A DNA stretch of 64,000 bases from Labia minor (GCA_963082975.1 OY720347.1:13684225-13748224); one strand, 5' to 3'. Counted from the stretch's first letter, positions 12,501 through 23,198 are shown. The notes: generated from the letters alone by a model not told the origin. Numbers and translations: made by a program.

Positions 12501-15500
12501 TATCGCAATTAAATACAATTTGAATTTAAATATATATTAATTTCAAAATTTGCCTAAACATTTATAAAAATAAATATACATATGAAATTTGTTATTTTTT
12601 TTTAATATTAAAAAATATTTAATTTGAGATTAATTATATGTAAAAAGATCAACTATCAAATAGATTCAAACTTTTATTTTCTTTGATTAGATTATAATTA
12701 AATATTATTTATATTATTTAAAAATTATTATTTTTCTATTTATTAAGGATGTCTATTAAAAAATTGTAATTAACCTTATCATATGTCAAATATTATAGCT
12801 AAGTTTTTTTGAATTTTTTAAAATTTTTTATATAATTAATCTCAAATTAAATATTTTTTAATATTAAAAAATAACAAATTTCATATGTATATTTATTTAT
12901 TTTTAATATTAAACGTATTTCATATTTTTTGAGAGAGATTAATAAATATATATATATTTTATTAAAAATAAATATTTTTAATTTTATTTCGAAATTAAAT
13001 AATGAATTTTAAAATATTTTAAATATAAAAAAATGTTAATACAATATCATTTAAAAAAAAAGCGGGATTAATAAATATATATATATATTTTATTAAAAAT
13101 AAATATTTTTAATTTTATTTCGAAATTAAATAATAAATTTTAAAATATTTTAAATATAAAATTTCGAAATTAAATAATGAATTTTAAAATATTTTAAATA
13201 TAAAAAAATGTTAATACAATATCATTTAAAAAAAAGCGGGATTAATAAATATATATATATATTTTATTAAAAATAAATATTTTTAATTTTTTTTCGAAAT
13301 TAAATAATAAATTTTAAAATATTTTAAATATAAAATTTCGAAATTAAATAATGAATTTTAAAATATTTTAAATATAAAAAAATGTTAATACAATATCATT
13401 TAAAAAAAAAGCGGGATTAATAAATATATATATATATTTTATTAAAAATAAATATTTTTAATTTTATTTCGAAATTAAATAATAAATTTTAAAATATTTT
13501 AAATATAAAAAAAATATTAATACAAAATTAAAAAAAGGCGGGAGTAAAATTTCAAAATGGATGCCATTTACGTCACCCATATATAATTTTCAATTAAGAA
13601 ATTAATAATGAAGCTGTAAGTTTCAAGAGATGTAATCAATAAAACTCAATTTTTCTTTATAAATACTATATCTAGTGTGAATTTGAAAAAAATCGTTAGA
13701 GCGGTTTTTGAGAACCAATGGTTATAGATAAATAGATAGATATATACAATTTTAGCTAGCATAATAAGATAAGATATATATCGTGAAATAATTAAAATTC
13801 TCAAGTCAAATATACAGCGTGCACGCATACCGACGCATGTAATTGTGTGTGTGAACATGGTCGGCGATTCACACGCCAACACATACAGTTATGTGCGTCG
13901 ATGACCATTCACGTTATTTATCCGAATCTCAACATTACTTTAACACTACTAAATCAATTTAAAATTATTATTGCATTTAAAACTGCTTTTCTCTACTCCA
14001 CAGATTTCACTATGCCGAAAAAAAATAACGACCAAAATTTAGACGATATTATTTATTTCATACACCGTTCACTACTGGTTTATAGCCACACAGGTGCTAA
14101 TGCACTTGAACGAGGCGAAGATAAAATCCCTCTAATTCTCGGGGGAGATTTTAATGTAAATTTTGGATCTGATGATTCGTTGCCGTTGATCAACTTTCTT
14201 CGAGAAACATTTGGTCTGCTTATAAATAACGATCCCAAGGAATCAACAACAAAATCTGGAACTACAATAGATGCTGTTTTTACACGTTATATAGAAAATA
14301 TCGAATCACGAACATATATATCTTATTTTAGTTATCACAAGCCATTAATATCAGTATTACCAATTGAAGCACCAACCGACAATAGTACAGGCAATGTAGA
14401 TATGATGATAGAGTAGATAATAATAATAATAAAGCGAATATTTGTTACGAAAATTTTATACTGTTATATGTCTTTCGAAATGATCCCTTTATTTTTCTCT
14501 ATTTCTCTCTCACTCACACTCTCAACTAAAATTTATCTTATTCTCTAGATTGTAAGAAGTTTCACTTCCGCCACGTGTACGATGCTGCACATTTTGCTTT
14601 TTTCTTTATTTTTCAACATTCAAGATAGCTGAGACCTGTACGATGTCAGCTGAACGTGTGAGAAATATTTTGCACAACCATTTAAATATGGAAAGCTGTG
14701 TGCAAGGTGGGTGCCGCGTTTGTAAGTCCAAAAACTGCTTCGAAAAACCATTTCTACCGACAGGCGCTGTAGGCATAATCCAAACGAATTTTTGCGTAGA
14801 TTCATAACTGTTGATGAGACTTAAATTAAATTAAATTTAATTATTTATTTATTTATTTAATTAAATTAATTAACTAAATTAGAACACCGTTATGAGAAAT
14901 GTATCAGTGTTGATGGAGATTATGTTGAAAAATAAAGCAAAAAAAAAAAAATTTAAAAACATCATTTTTCTTGGTCAGGTCGGAAACTTTTCACCCCACC
15001 CTCGTATAGTATAAACGTCTAAACGTTATGAATAAATAAATAATTTATTTTGTACAAATTTTTTTCGGGGGAGACCCCCTTACTCCCTCCCCCCTTTGCC
15101 CCCACACAATAGATCAGGCAGGCCCCTTAGTGTCTTTGGAAATAGGGTCGACAGTACCTGAGGGGGATATTGGTTTCGATAGCTAAATTTCTTCTCTCAT
15201 TGCTATAAATAAAAAGGAAAGGATTTCTTTATGAAATTAAAACTAAATAAAAAAGTAAATACAAACTCTATATCTTACTAGTCCTCATTGTAGTAGTATT
15301 TATTGAATTTATCTAAAATTTTCTATATTTATATAATCATCCATGTTTTATGGTATCTCTTTATTTCCCGTTAGAATTTTTGTTGTTTTAAATTTTCAAT
15401 AATATACCATTTAACTTAAATATTTTTTTAATTGAGTTAATTTTTTTGTAAATTAGTATTTTACAATAATTTTTATATAATAATTAAAATATTTGATAAT

Positions 15501-18500
15501 ATTTATTAGCTATATTATCATATGCGAATGTTGTGAAATTTATTATTAATCAAAATTGGAACCTGATATTATCAACATTATCAAAAAACATTAGCCTCAA
15601 CCGTCACATTATTATTTTTCAGTTAGAAATTAATTCCTATTAATCATTTATGAAATTATCAATTTTATAAAATATTGAATTGTAACTTGCTTTTGTTAAA
15701 TAATAATATATTAGCCCTACTGCTACTACTAATGTAATAAAAATGTTTACTTTATTTTTCAAATTTTTAAAAATATACTTTATAAAATATGCTCATAGAG
15801 TTCTATGTTAAACTTATTCATTTAATTATACTGCATCAAAAAATAAAAAATAGGAATCTATTAAACGAGAAGAAAGTTTAAAAGGGGGCTACCAAAAAAA
15901 AATCCTATATGTATACAGTGCCGACGAAACTCACTTTGCCGCCCCCTGAAAAACATTTGTTTGGCGCCCCCCCCCCTCCCATACCTTGCTCCTCCCGGCA
16001 CGGAAATCAGCAAATAGTACACCTTGCCGCCCCTCCTTTTCTGCCGCTCTGTGCAGCCGCACGGGTTGCACCCCCGGTAGCGCCGGCCCTGTATATATAT
16101 ATATACATATAGGTTATCTTTTTTCTCATAATTAAATTCTAATTTGAATAAAATAAAAAATGAAAATATTAAGTTTTAATATCTCTATTAACTTTTTTAA
16201 AATAAATTGTTTGCCTAAAGAAAAAATAAATTTAAAAATATTAAAGCAATGATCTTATCCAAAGTAATTTAATCTATTAATATATTTTAATTTATTAATT
16301 AACTTTAATAATAATATAATAATAATTTAACAAAATTGTCATGATTAAAAGAATAACTAAAATAAAATTTGCTTACACAAATTGATATAATATTTTGTTT
16401 TCTAATAAATTAAAACTATCTAAACAAATTTTTGCATGAAAACTCAAAATGGATATTTTATAAAATAATAATAATAAACAATAGAAATTTATCTAATATT
16501 ACAGTTCTATTAATTATAAAACTATTAACCTTAACTTATACATAAAATAGACATTTCCTAAAGAAAAAATAAAAATATTATCTTCTGAAAATTATTTCAT
16601 TTTTATTTACATTTAAATTTAATAAATTCCATATCTAAAAAAGTATTTCTTTAATTTAACGGCTCTGATAATGTATTTATTTATTTATTTGATTTTTATT
16701 TGTTAATTTTTTTTATTTTATTTTATTTTTTCTCTTCGTAATTAAGTAGTTAAGACCAATGAATCACCAGTAACAGTATTCTAATTGGTATCACAAGCAT
16801 TCCTGTACTACTACCGTAGAATAACTCTGTCACTCTTTCCTCAATCCTCTGCTCTGTTGTTCTTTTGCGCTCGTGACGTCATCATGCTGGTGTGGTGCCA
16901 TGTATGTCTTCGTTGTGTCGTCTAATTATTATTAATCTTATTTTTTTTACAGCTCTCAATCAACATTGTTTTAAATTTGACTTTAAAATTATACTTTAAG
17001 CAATCTATTAAAGCATATTTAAAAAAAAAATAATTTCATTCATTTTTATTTATTTATTTATTTATTTTTTTAAATTCATTTAAAGAAATATATGATTTCG
17101 TTCTAAAAATATTTACTTAATACAATATATTAATTAAATATATATGTATATATATATAGGGTGATTATAAAAGGACTTTACAACTTTGAAAGCACATAGA
17201 GATTTATTGAAATTATTTACAGAATTGAGAAAGTTGTCATTTTATTATAAAACACTTTAAGTTTAACATATGAGTGTCATTTTGGTTCTATGTGACTGCA
17301 ATAAATTAGTGACTTAGATAAGGTAGCTCGTAGTTAATTCTGTGTCGAAATGTTTGAACGAATAGAGGCAGACGAGACATTCCTTAAGAAAATCATTTTT
17401 AGCGATGAGTCGACGTTTCATGTTAATGGCAAGATGAACACTCACATTTGTAGAATTTGGGGTAGCGAGAATCCAAATGCAAGTATTGAACACGTTCGTG
17501 AAAGTCCAAAAGTAACCGTTTTTTGTGCCGTCAGTCAATTTAAAGTGTAGGGCCCTTTTTTCTTCATTGAAAAAACTATCAATGTAATTGTTTATCTTGA
17601 TATGCTGGAAAACTATTTAATCCCTCAGATCAATCGGATCAACGCTGGCACTTGCACAAGTTACAACTGATATGCTGAAACGAGTGTGACAAGAAATCGA
17701 TTATCGGTGAGATGTATGTGCCATTACCAAGGGAAGTCATATCAAAACAAAATGACACTCATATGTTAAACTTGAAGGGGTTTGTAATAAAATGACATCT
17801 TTCTCAATTCTGTAAGTAATTTCAATAAATATCTATGTACTTTCAAAGTTGTAAAGTCCTTTTAAAATCACCCTGTATATATATCTATATATATATATGA
17901 TATTAAAAATTATTTTATTTCTAAATTTATTTATTTAATTTTTAATAATTATTAATTATTCTTAAATGTTCCAAAATGATTATTTCCCGTGAGATAAAAA
18001 AATATTTTTAATGCCTGTTTTATTTTTTAATTTCTTTTTATCTGCATTATATTTGTTTGAAATCCTCATTCACAGATAGCCACATCATATCATCATGTTT
18101 CATCATCATCATCATCATCATCAACATCATCATCATTTGCACTATCATTATAAAAATAAATTTATAATCTCTTTTTAACTTATACTTAGTTATTATCAAC
18201 ATTAACCATTAAATACCATCATGACAATCAACATTTATTGATCTTGAAATGGATTTGCGAATTCTTGTAGTTTAGCAAATCATAAATTATTCATCTCATG
18301 TGAATTGAATACTGAATGAATGTTTAGATCTCTCTTAGCATAGATATTGATTTAGACAACACTAAAATTCAAAATTGCTTATTTCTTTACTTTCTCGTTT
18401 GTTTTTTTCTCTACTTTAACTTTAAAATTAAGACTAGGAGGATAATAATAATCCTGGTCCACAGAACTTGAGTTCAAGGGATCCAACCTTGTCAAGTTTA

Positions 18501-21500
18501 TTTAGAGATTTAAGTATAAGTAAATAAAATTAATTCATAATATATTCTGCTGAAAAAGCTGGCTAAAATGGAGATTTATTCCAATGCCAATATATATTAA
18601 AAAAAAAACATTTTGAAAAATAAAACTTTTATTAATTGATACTTTTTAAGATCAAGGGTTGTTTTATTTAACTATTAGAACTATATATTGTACTATAAAT
18701 TTTATTAGCTATAAAATAGTTATAAAACTTATAAATTTATTATCTTTTCACAATACTAAAAAAAAAATAAGTGAATGAATGTAATAAGAGAGAGAGAGAG
18801 AGAAGGAGAAAATAAATCCTTAGAGAGTATTTGATCGAGAAATAACTTTCTTTTTTTTTTCTTATTGAAAAATCAACCCTTGATCTTTGAGCTAATATTT
18901 GTTTGCTTAGCAAAACTGATTGTGGTCCTTTTGTTCTTTTTTCATCCAGCTTGCACGGAGCATGATAGTGAGTACAAATATAAGAACTGAGTTAATATTT
19001 ATTTTACATAGCTAATTAAAAACTTTTTTTCTTTTTTTTTTAAAATAGTTTAATATATATATCTAATAGTTTTTTTATTTTTTTATTTTTCAATTTTACT
19101 AATTTCATGGGATAAGAATAATCTGTCAATTGGTAAATGATGATTATTTCTTTAGATGAGTGATGAATGTGGGTGTTGGTTGTGCATTGAGGGTAGCTGA
19201 CGACATTCAATTTGATTAAAATCAACATTAACAACATTATAAGGCCAGGAGGGATACCAACGATTAGGTTAATTAACGAATCCGTTTGACTAAGTTGGTC
19301 ATTATATTAAGTGTCATGGGGTCAAGTGAATTACTCGGTTGAGGGAGAACTGCATGCTGTTCCTTTTTGTCACAGAATGCAAATGAGAAATTCTAATGGT
19401 ATTTTCTTATTGGATCAATACTATTAACCTAGTACTTATTTATCTTCCTTAGAAAGAAAATAGGAACCCTCACTGATGATTGATTATTATTCCATGCATG
19501 TTAGAAACTAGTAGAAATAAATTTAGAAATAATTTTCATGGAAATTAAGTCATTTAAAAAAAATATATATAAATATATTCATAGTTCACAAATTATTTAT
19601 CATAATATATTATCGATTTATTTTGCTAAATTATGTCAAAGAAATAAATTATCTATAAATATTATGAATAAAGAATATTGGTTTTAAAATTAAATTACAA
19701 CATCTACAACGTTCAACATTTCTAAGCATTATTCAATATTTTGAACTGAAATTCAAATTGAATACTTATAGTTAAACAGGCACGAAAATAATTGAAATGG
19801 ATAAAAATATTCATTGGTTGTCTTTTACTGGAATATCATATCAAATGGTACACCTTTAATCAAATGTCAGTAGTAAAATTTAACCTTCATATTTAGTTAA
19901 ACAAATTCTATAGTTTTGATGCGATACATGTAATTTTGTAGTCACTACAAACTAAGAAAGTTTAAAAAATATAAATTCAAAGAAATTATTGTGAAAAAAT
20001 TTATTTCTGCTTCATTTAACTTTAGCTAAAATTAATTGGTGTTAAAAGAAATGTTTTTTCATAAATTTTGGATTTAATAAAAAAATAAATGTCACTTATC
20101 TGTTTGGGTGTTCCAAGGTGAAGAAAATCTCTGATAGTATGTAGAGATTATACAAAATTACACGTATCGCACTGAAACTTTGAATTTTAGTTAACTAAAT
20201 ATATGTAAATATAATTTTCAATCAGCCCTCACCTATTCTAATATTTCTCCAAAAAGTTTCCTCTTATTCTGACATAAAAAAATTATGTTCATTAAAATTC
20301 AAAATTCAAAATTTAAATCATTTAATATTTCTTAAGGTGCGGAGTTTGGCTATCATCATCAGGATAGCCTTAAAAGCTGCCCAGCCATGATAATTTTCTC
20401 GAGGATGTTAATGTGGTGGTTTCCCGTTGCCTTCCGCATGTATAGAACCAGGAACTGACAGTTCCTTGAGCCGGAGGCAGCTGATGTTAAATTAGAAAAA
20501 TTTGTTCTTAGTTGGAATCGAATTCTTGTGTAGAAAATTGCTATGCTACACTCTCGGCTAGCTGCCTCCTTATTTACTATTTATTAGGTAAATGAATTAA
20601 ATAAATAAAATAAACAATAAAATGATTCCCATCATCAATGATAATCATATTAAAGTTTAAGTAGTAATAATTAATTAAAGTAAAATGTTATAATAATTAA
20701 TTTCTCTTCCATTATAAGTTTATTTTTGTTTTGTTTGGTTTTTTTTTAATTACACAAACATGTTACCTTTAAAAATCTTATTGAAAGAATTTCTAAAAAC
20801 TTAATTAATTTAATTTATTCAACCCATGTATACCTATCATTTAAAATTAATTAGCAATTATAAAATAAAATGTAATTCAACTCAGGTCCAAAATGAGAAA
20901 ATAACGTTCAGGGGAAAGTTTTTTCAAGTGCTTCTTTTATTTCATTTCACAAGGTTTAATCTTTTTAAATTATTTACATCATCATTATCTCTCTTGCAAT
21001 ATATATATATATATATATATTGAACTTCAAGCACCTTCATTCAAATATTTTTGAAAACGCCCTCCCCCCTCCCCCTCTCCCTCCCACAAGAATATTTAAT
21101 TTATTTTTTAGGTATGCCTATCTGTGATTTATAATGATGATTGGAAACTAAATGAGTTTATAATAGCCATTCATATAAAATAAAAAAATTTCTGAATTAA
21201 AAATTTAAAGAGGATCTAATAAAGTATTTAAAGATAACTTTTTATTTTAATCACTTAAATTTCAATAATATTACATCCCCTTGATTAGCTTTGTGTAGTC
21301 TGCTTAAATAATTAGAATTTCATATACCCTTTAAATCTTCATTTGTGTATCATCATATCCTCTCAGTCAGAAATTGAACAATCAATTATTATTGATGTAT
21401 ATTAATCTATCGAGTGTTTCTAGCAAATATTGAATGTCAATTTTTATCTTCTTTCAGAGCAAGTTTTGACGTTTGATATATGATATGGTTAATTTTCACA

Positions 21501-23198
21501 TGAGGTAAGAGGCTTAAAGCTAACCTGTTCCTATTAGCTTTATACGAGTATACGCTATCCATATCCATAGGACTATACTATAGATTTATTGAAAATAAAC
21601 AACGAATGAAGTAATATACATAGTTTTTAATCCGAATTATTTATTTAGTTTATGAGAACAGCAATTTGCTTTTACGGCTTTGCACCCCGAAAAAACAAAA
21701 CAAAAAACAAAAACAAAAAATCTGTGCTTAATAAGTTTTAGAAATTTTCTATAATAATTGCCTGCTTCATATTAATTAACTAACATAACATAGTAATAAT
21801 AATTGCTTGTGCTTTGCTTTTATTATGTTTGTTTAGAAAAAATAGCCAATTTATTAATTACTATAATTACGGCTTTCTAAGAACGGATGAAGGAAGATGT
21901 GTCTGTCAATTATTTAAGAAAGAAACAATTGCTGTTAAGCTATTACAGATACTAAATTTAGATTATAGAAATCATTTAAGCAAAACATTTTATTCTTAAA
22001 TGAAAAGCAATTAACGACTAAAATTACATTCAAGATAGAAACTAACGATTTGTTTAGTTTAAATAATTAATGAAGTGATTTTTATTCTTTATCTTGAATA
22101 AATTACTAATGGTAATTGTTTACAAAAACGGAAGCTTCAGGGATTTGGATAAAACTTTACCAGTGGATACCTTTTTTAATTTCAAAGAAATTTTCCTTAT
22201 GTAATTATTTCTCGGTCGCTTCTAGATTCCGAGATAAAAATTATTAAAATTTGACAGATAATCTAGTTATGAACGTCCAAATGAGCAGCCATTTATTGTT
22301 AGTCATGTTTTGTTGACTAATTCACTAATTTTCGGTTTTTTCGATTCGGTTTGAATAATAGGAAAATTATTTAATTAATTAATTTTTTAATTTTCATATA
22401 TCCCAACTGAATCTCCCCCCCCCCCCCGAAAATTAGTGAAGCCCTCTACTGGCCAAATGAATAAAACATAAATATGGTAGCTAAATTGAATGTCAATGGA
22501 TTTATATGCAAATTTTCTTGGAAACTATAAGTGATCTAACTATTTGCTAATTTAATAGTCAGTTGGAATTAAAATAGGAATCCACTGGTATAGTTTTATT
22601 CAAATCCCTGAAGCTTCCGTTTTTGTAAACACTTATTTTTAAATTCCCTGAAATAATTTAGGATTCTTACATCGATTTATACTAATGGGCTTAACAACAA
22701 AACGCCATCCCATAGATATGTACATATGTACATTTACCTAGGAATATTAAATTCAAATCAAGACCTTCCTCAATCTCCCCTCACTTGCAACCAATCCAAA
22801 TCTCTTGAGGGGCCTTGAACAAATCCTGAACATTTTAAAGTTGTAATCTTTCATTGTTAAGAACTATGAAGTTATTTTATTTGACTTGTTGACTACTTGT
22901 ACATTAAAATAGAAATAAAAATAAAAAACAAGGGTTCTAACTTTCCATGAACATTATTTCTAACAATAGACGCAGATGGATACTCATATTATGCTGGATA
23001 CAGGGTGGCTCAATGCCCAACACGAGCAGCAGCGTGCCGTTTCTGCTCAGCTCCTCGATGACGTCGATCCGATCTCGAAGACCTTCCGCTTGTCTGAGCG
23101 GCTCCCAAGGCTCGGGCCTCCTTCAACAACTCGGCTCGGGCATGGTAAGGCAACTCACACAGGGCGCCGCCAACGGGAGGGCATTCCCTAGTAGCAAC
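544..23198 (+). CDS. SCYL2: SCYL2-like (SCY1-like pseudokinase 2) gene, 3' part
   Basis: Exons read as 544-712, 5376-5557 (or 5689), 7590-7831, 11511-11570 and 23004-23198 (alternative donor at 23144). Every junction matches in phase (2, 1, 0, 0) and has GT-AG sites. Exon 1 encodes LSDKKYGLSVNLMATRVMP followed by a helical NLEQFTNLLEVLQEMLDHID stretch, which resembles the end of the HEAT-like helical region of SCYL2, a pseudokinase of clathrin-coated vesicles. Exon 2 begins RNQRNKLKLDNLSLPSPERH. Later exons are Ser/Pro/Arg-rich and probably disordered (SPDSNFLRV, RRHSSIGPQERRGS, SIRSRRPSACLS). The kinase-like N-terminus lies left of the window. The vertebrate C-terminal tail is not recognisable here, so the family name rests mainly on exon 1 and general arthropod resemblance. 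The final exon is uncertain; three candidates are listed separately. Exons stand out by GC content from AT-rich introns. Confidence 0.6.
1107..1240 (+). repeat. Dispersed repeat, inverted copy at 4250-4360
   Basis: The block around ACTGCAGAATAAGCAG and AACGTTGTACA reappears in reverse complement at about 4250-4360 (CTGCTTATTCTGCAGT, TGTACAACGTT), including the flanking AATAAAAATCCCTT. A short piece (AACCACAAAAG, TTTAATAAAT) at 1231 and 4394 is repeated in direct orientation instead. I do not recognise the family. Confidence 0.6.
1720..3393. repeat. Pair of related dispersed repeats in inverted orientation
   Basis: Position 1735 starts with GAAGTATTGCGATCGTGCA, then ACACGTTTTGAGG and a GT run. 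Positions 2811-3393 end with the reverse-complement equivalents (CA run, CAAAACGTATAAA, GATCGCAATACTATC). The right half (from AGCTGGAGTG to CAATACTATCTCTGGC) has a second direct copy at 50932-51535 inside the Atg13 gene. There is no coding capacity. It could be one fold-back element or two independent insertions. Confidence 0.6.
4423..4895. mobile_element. Probable solo LTR with TTAA target duplication
   Basis: A 473-bp block of moderate GC begins TGTAG and ends CTACA, forming the usual inverted TG...CA ends. It is flanked on both sides by TTAA (4419-4422 and 4896-4899). There is no internal coding region, as expected after recombination between two LTRs of a retrotransposon. A short terminal match plus a 4-bp duplication is modest evidence. 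Confidence 0.5.
4945..5127. mobile_element. Truncated hAT-like MITE
   Basis: The right end GGTTGAGAATCACTG (to 5127) and internal blocks (CAATATGGTAAACTTTTACA, GTGTGCCGCGGTAAAA) match the complete MITE at 27323-27542. The left terminal repeat is missing. Confidence 0.6.
5558..5689 (+). CDS. Alternative in-frame extension of SCYL2-like exon 2
   Basis: Exon 2 has two good donors, CAG|GTACTT after 5557 and CAG|GTAATA after 5689. They are exactly 132 bases apart, so both leave phase 1 and both join to the exon at 7590. The 44 extra residues contain no stop, and the stretch is far more GC-rich than the surrounding intron, so it is probably used in some transcripts. It adds a basic, Ser/Thr-rich segment containing ALVFTGKTTSAEEVS. 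Confidence 0.45.
7085..7148 (+). CDS. Weak candidate small exon in SCYL2-like intron
   Basis: An acceptor (TATTTTAG) and a strong donor (AAC|GTGAGT) enclose 64 bases that are GC-richer than the intron and open in one frame (RSCSSTDVYAHLDGTLHLN). The incoming phase (2) does not match the phase-1 donors of the preceding exon, so it would need an unseen partner or may be chance. Confidence 0.2.
7832..11510. other. AT-rich intron
   Basis: Apart from a mariner remnant at 9265-9500, I see only AT-rich sequence, a palindromic TATA(CGTG) run near 8020-8060 and long poly-A runs (8077-8095, 11231-11258). Confidence 0.7.
9265..9500 (-). mobile_element. Mariner-like element, transposase C-terminus only
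   Basis: On the minus strand the last codons of a mariner transposase are readable (TQAADFYEKGISKLVHRYDK, then CLNFFGDYVEK and a TAG at 9361-9363). The resemblance is to the SETMAR/Hsmar-type transposase end. The terminus CGAGGGCAATTCACAAAGTA follows a TA at 9263-9264. The rest of the element is missing or decayed. Confidence 0.65.
11511..11570 (+). CDS. 60-nt exon of SCYL2-like gene
   Basis: A pyrimidine-rich acceptor (CTTTTCCCTCACACAG) is followed by 20 open codons (GLHYSSVSREGSSLSVPSAY) and a near-perfect donor (TAT|GTAAGT). Both boundaries are phase 0, matching the exon ending at 7831 and the one starting at 23004, so it can be included or skipped without changing frame. The Ser-rich content agrees with neighbouring exons. 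About 170 bases upstream are also GC-rich, but I cannot place them in frame. Confidence 0.55.
12149..12168. repeat. Perfect 20-bp palindrome
   Basis: TTTCGTAACGCGTTACGAAA is its own reverse complement. It lies 68 bp inside the nested Helentron-like insert and may be part of its terminal structure. Confidence 0.6.
12219..12353 (+). repeat. Three tandem 47-bp units
   Basis: CTATCT occurs at 12219, 12266 and 12313, each followed by a diverged TCTTTTGTnnnGTnTTTCGTTCT block, giving a period of exactly 47 bases. It lies inside the Helentron-like insert. Confidence 0.65.
12555..12905. repeat. Inverted repeat with about 85-bp arms
   Basis: The left arm (about 12555-12642, with ATACATATGAAATTTGTTAT and TTTAATTTGAGATTAATTAT) is repeated in reverse complement at about 12827-12905. 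It is probably a small fold-back MITE within the Helentron-like insert. Confidence 0.6.
12930..13540 (+). repeat. About 175-bp tandem array, roughly three and a half copies
   Basis: GCGGGATTAATAAATATATA recurs at about 13062, 13236 and 13411, and a degenerate copy (GGCGGGAGTAAAA) ends the array near 13535. Units contain TTTCGAAATTAAATAAT blocks. Confidence 0.7.
13847..14416 (+). pseudogene. Endonuclease/exonuclease/phosphatase-like fragment of a Helentron
   Basis: This open frame has an unrelated leader, then from about 14090 a segment with ALERGEDKIPLILGGDFNVN, TKSGTTIDAVFTR and SYHKPLISVL. GGDFNVN is the typical GDFN motif of the endonuclease/exonuclease/phosphatase fold. The final SDHxP-type motif appears as SYHKP, so a key Asp seems lost. 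Such domains occur at the C-terminus of Helentron replication proteins in arthropods. The N-terminal Rep and helicase parts are absent, so I regard it as dead. Confidence 0.5.
15916..16091. mobile_element. GC-rich hAT-like MITE
   Basis: This 176-bp element begins CAGTGCCGAC and ends CCGGCCCTG, giving imperfect inverted ends. It is flanked by TATGTATA and TATATATA (7 of 8 identical). It is strikingly GC-rich in AT-rich surroundings. The open frame across it is not a gene. Confidence 0.5.
17159..17875 (+). mobile_element. Mariner/IS630-type element with long terminal inverted repeats
   Basis: Both ends carry the same roughly 135-bp sequence in opposite orientation (GGGTGATTATAAAAGGACTT at the left, its counterpart ending at 17873), flanked by TA. 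The centre keeps a transposase fragment; see the separate entry. It is deleted internally and non-autonomous. Confidence 0.75.
17350..17630 (+). pseudogene. Transposase fragment (DDE, mariner/IS630 superfamily)
   Basis: The frame reads KKIIFSDESTFHVNGKMNTH, then RIWGSENPNASIEH and SPKVTVFCAVS, the segment around the first catalytic Asp (FSDES). After a stop at 17548 a shifted frame continues with GPFFFIEKTINVIVYLDMLE. The second and third catalytic residues are missing. Confidence 0.7.
18101..18136 (+). repeat. CAT trinucleotide microsatellite
   Basis: A run of CAT units with one interruption lies inside the SCYL2-like intron. Confidence 0.85.
18950..18967 (+). CDS. Candidate 18-nt microexon (LARSMI)
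   Basis: A long pyrimidine tract ending TTTTTTCATCCAG precedes CTTGCACGGAGCATGATA, which is followed by the donor GTGAGT. Six codons with phase 0 at both ends fit between the 11511-11570 exon and the 23004 exon. Both splice sites are strong, but so short an exon cannot be confirmed from sequence alone. Confidence 0.3.
20335..20572 (-). mobile_element. Probable tRNA-derived SINE
   Basis: On the minus strand the head reads GGCAGCTAGCCGAGAGTGTA (A-box-like TAGCCGAGAGTG), followed by a B-box-like ATTCGATTCC. The body is GC-richer and includes GTGGTTTCCCGTTGCCTTCC on the plus strand. This is consistent with a Pol III retroposon. Confidence 0.5.
22118..22630. mobile_element. MITE with about 50-bp inverted ends and a nested inverted repeat
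   Basis: GTTTACAAAAACGGAAGCTT (22118) is mirrored by AAGCTTCCGTTTTTGTAAAC (to 22630), and similarity runs inward through CCAGTGGATAC. A second inverted pair (TTCACTAATTTTCGG at 22321, CCGAAAATTAGTGAA to 22440) lies inside and may be an insertion. The target duplication is unclear. Confidence 0.6.

Larger units (their letters stand above)
12081..14630 (+). mobile_element. Helentron/Helitron2-like remnant inside the mariner element
   Basis: Comparison with the empty copy at 36276-36705 shows that about 2.55 kb was inserted in the poly-T tract before GAGACCTGTACG. The insert starts with GAAGTGAAACTTCTT (12081-12095), and the exact reverse complement lies near its other end (14554-14568), like the subterminal inverted repeats of Helentrons. 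It carries three 47-bp tandem units (about 12219-12353), a 175-bp tandem array, an inner inverted repeat and an endonuclease-like ORF. T-rich targets and an endonuclease domain are known Helentron traits. No Rep/helicase is left. Confidence 0.55.
12016..15004. mobile_element. Mariner-family element with a large nested insertion
   Basis: Inverted ends CGAGGGTGGGGTGAAAAGTT and its complement (right end at 15004) are flanked by TA (12014-12015, 15005-15006). Outside the insertion at about 12081-14630 the body matches the 430-bp copy at 36276-36705. It contains mariner transposase scraps read on the plus strand (VRNILHNHLNME, later NPNEFLRRFITVDET in the other copy). It is an internally deleted, non-autonomous derivative. 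Confidence 0.75.
11571..18949. other. Intron filled with transposon remnants
   Basis: Besides the elements listed, the flanks at 11873-11935 and 15060-15140 look like pieces of another poly-C-rich hAT-type element into which the mariner element may have inserted. Positions 16740-16920 are less AT-rich and contain TGACGTCA, but I see no exon. The rest is AT-rich sequence without recognisable content. Confidence 0.5.
18968..23003. other. Intron segment
   Basis: AT-rich sequence holding a tRNA-derived SINE (20335-20572) and a MITE (22118-22630). A CT-rich low-complexity patch is at 21061-21090. I see no coding exon. Confidence 0.6.

Noticed and set aside
12238-12540. 100-aa open frame
   Set aside because: It covers the 47-bp tandem repeat inside the Helentron-like insert and shows no domain.
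14620-14805. Minus-strand frames shared by the two mariner copies (also 36253-36519)
   Set aside because: The similarity between copies comes from the transposon; the coding words are on the plus strand.
15909-16112. Pro-rich open frame
   Set aside because: It lies in a short GC-rich MITE with inverted ends.
22976-23191. Alternative frame over the exon at 23004
   Set aside because: The other frame joins in phase to upstream exons and has the same Ser/Arg-rich character; this one is its shadow.
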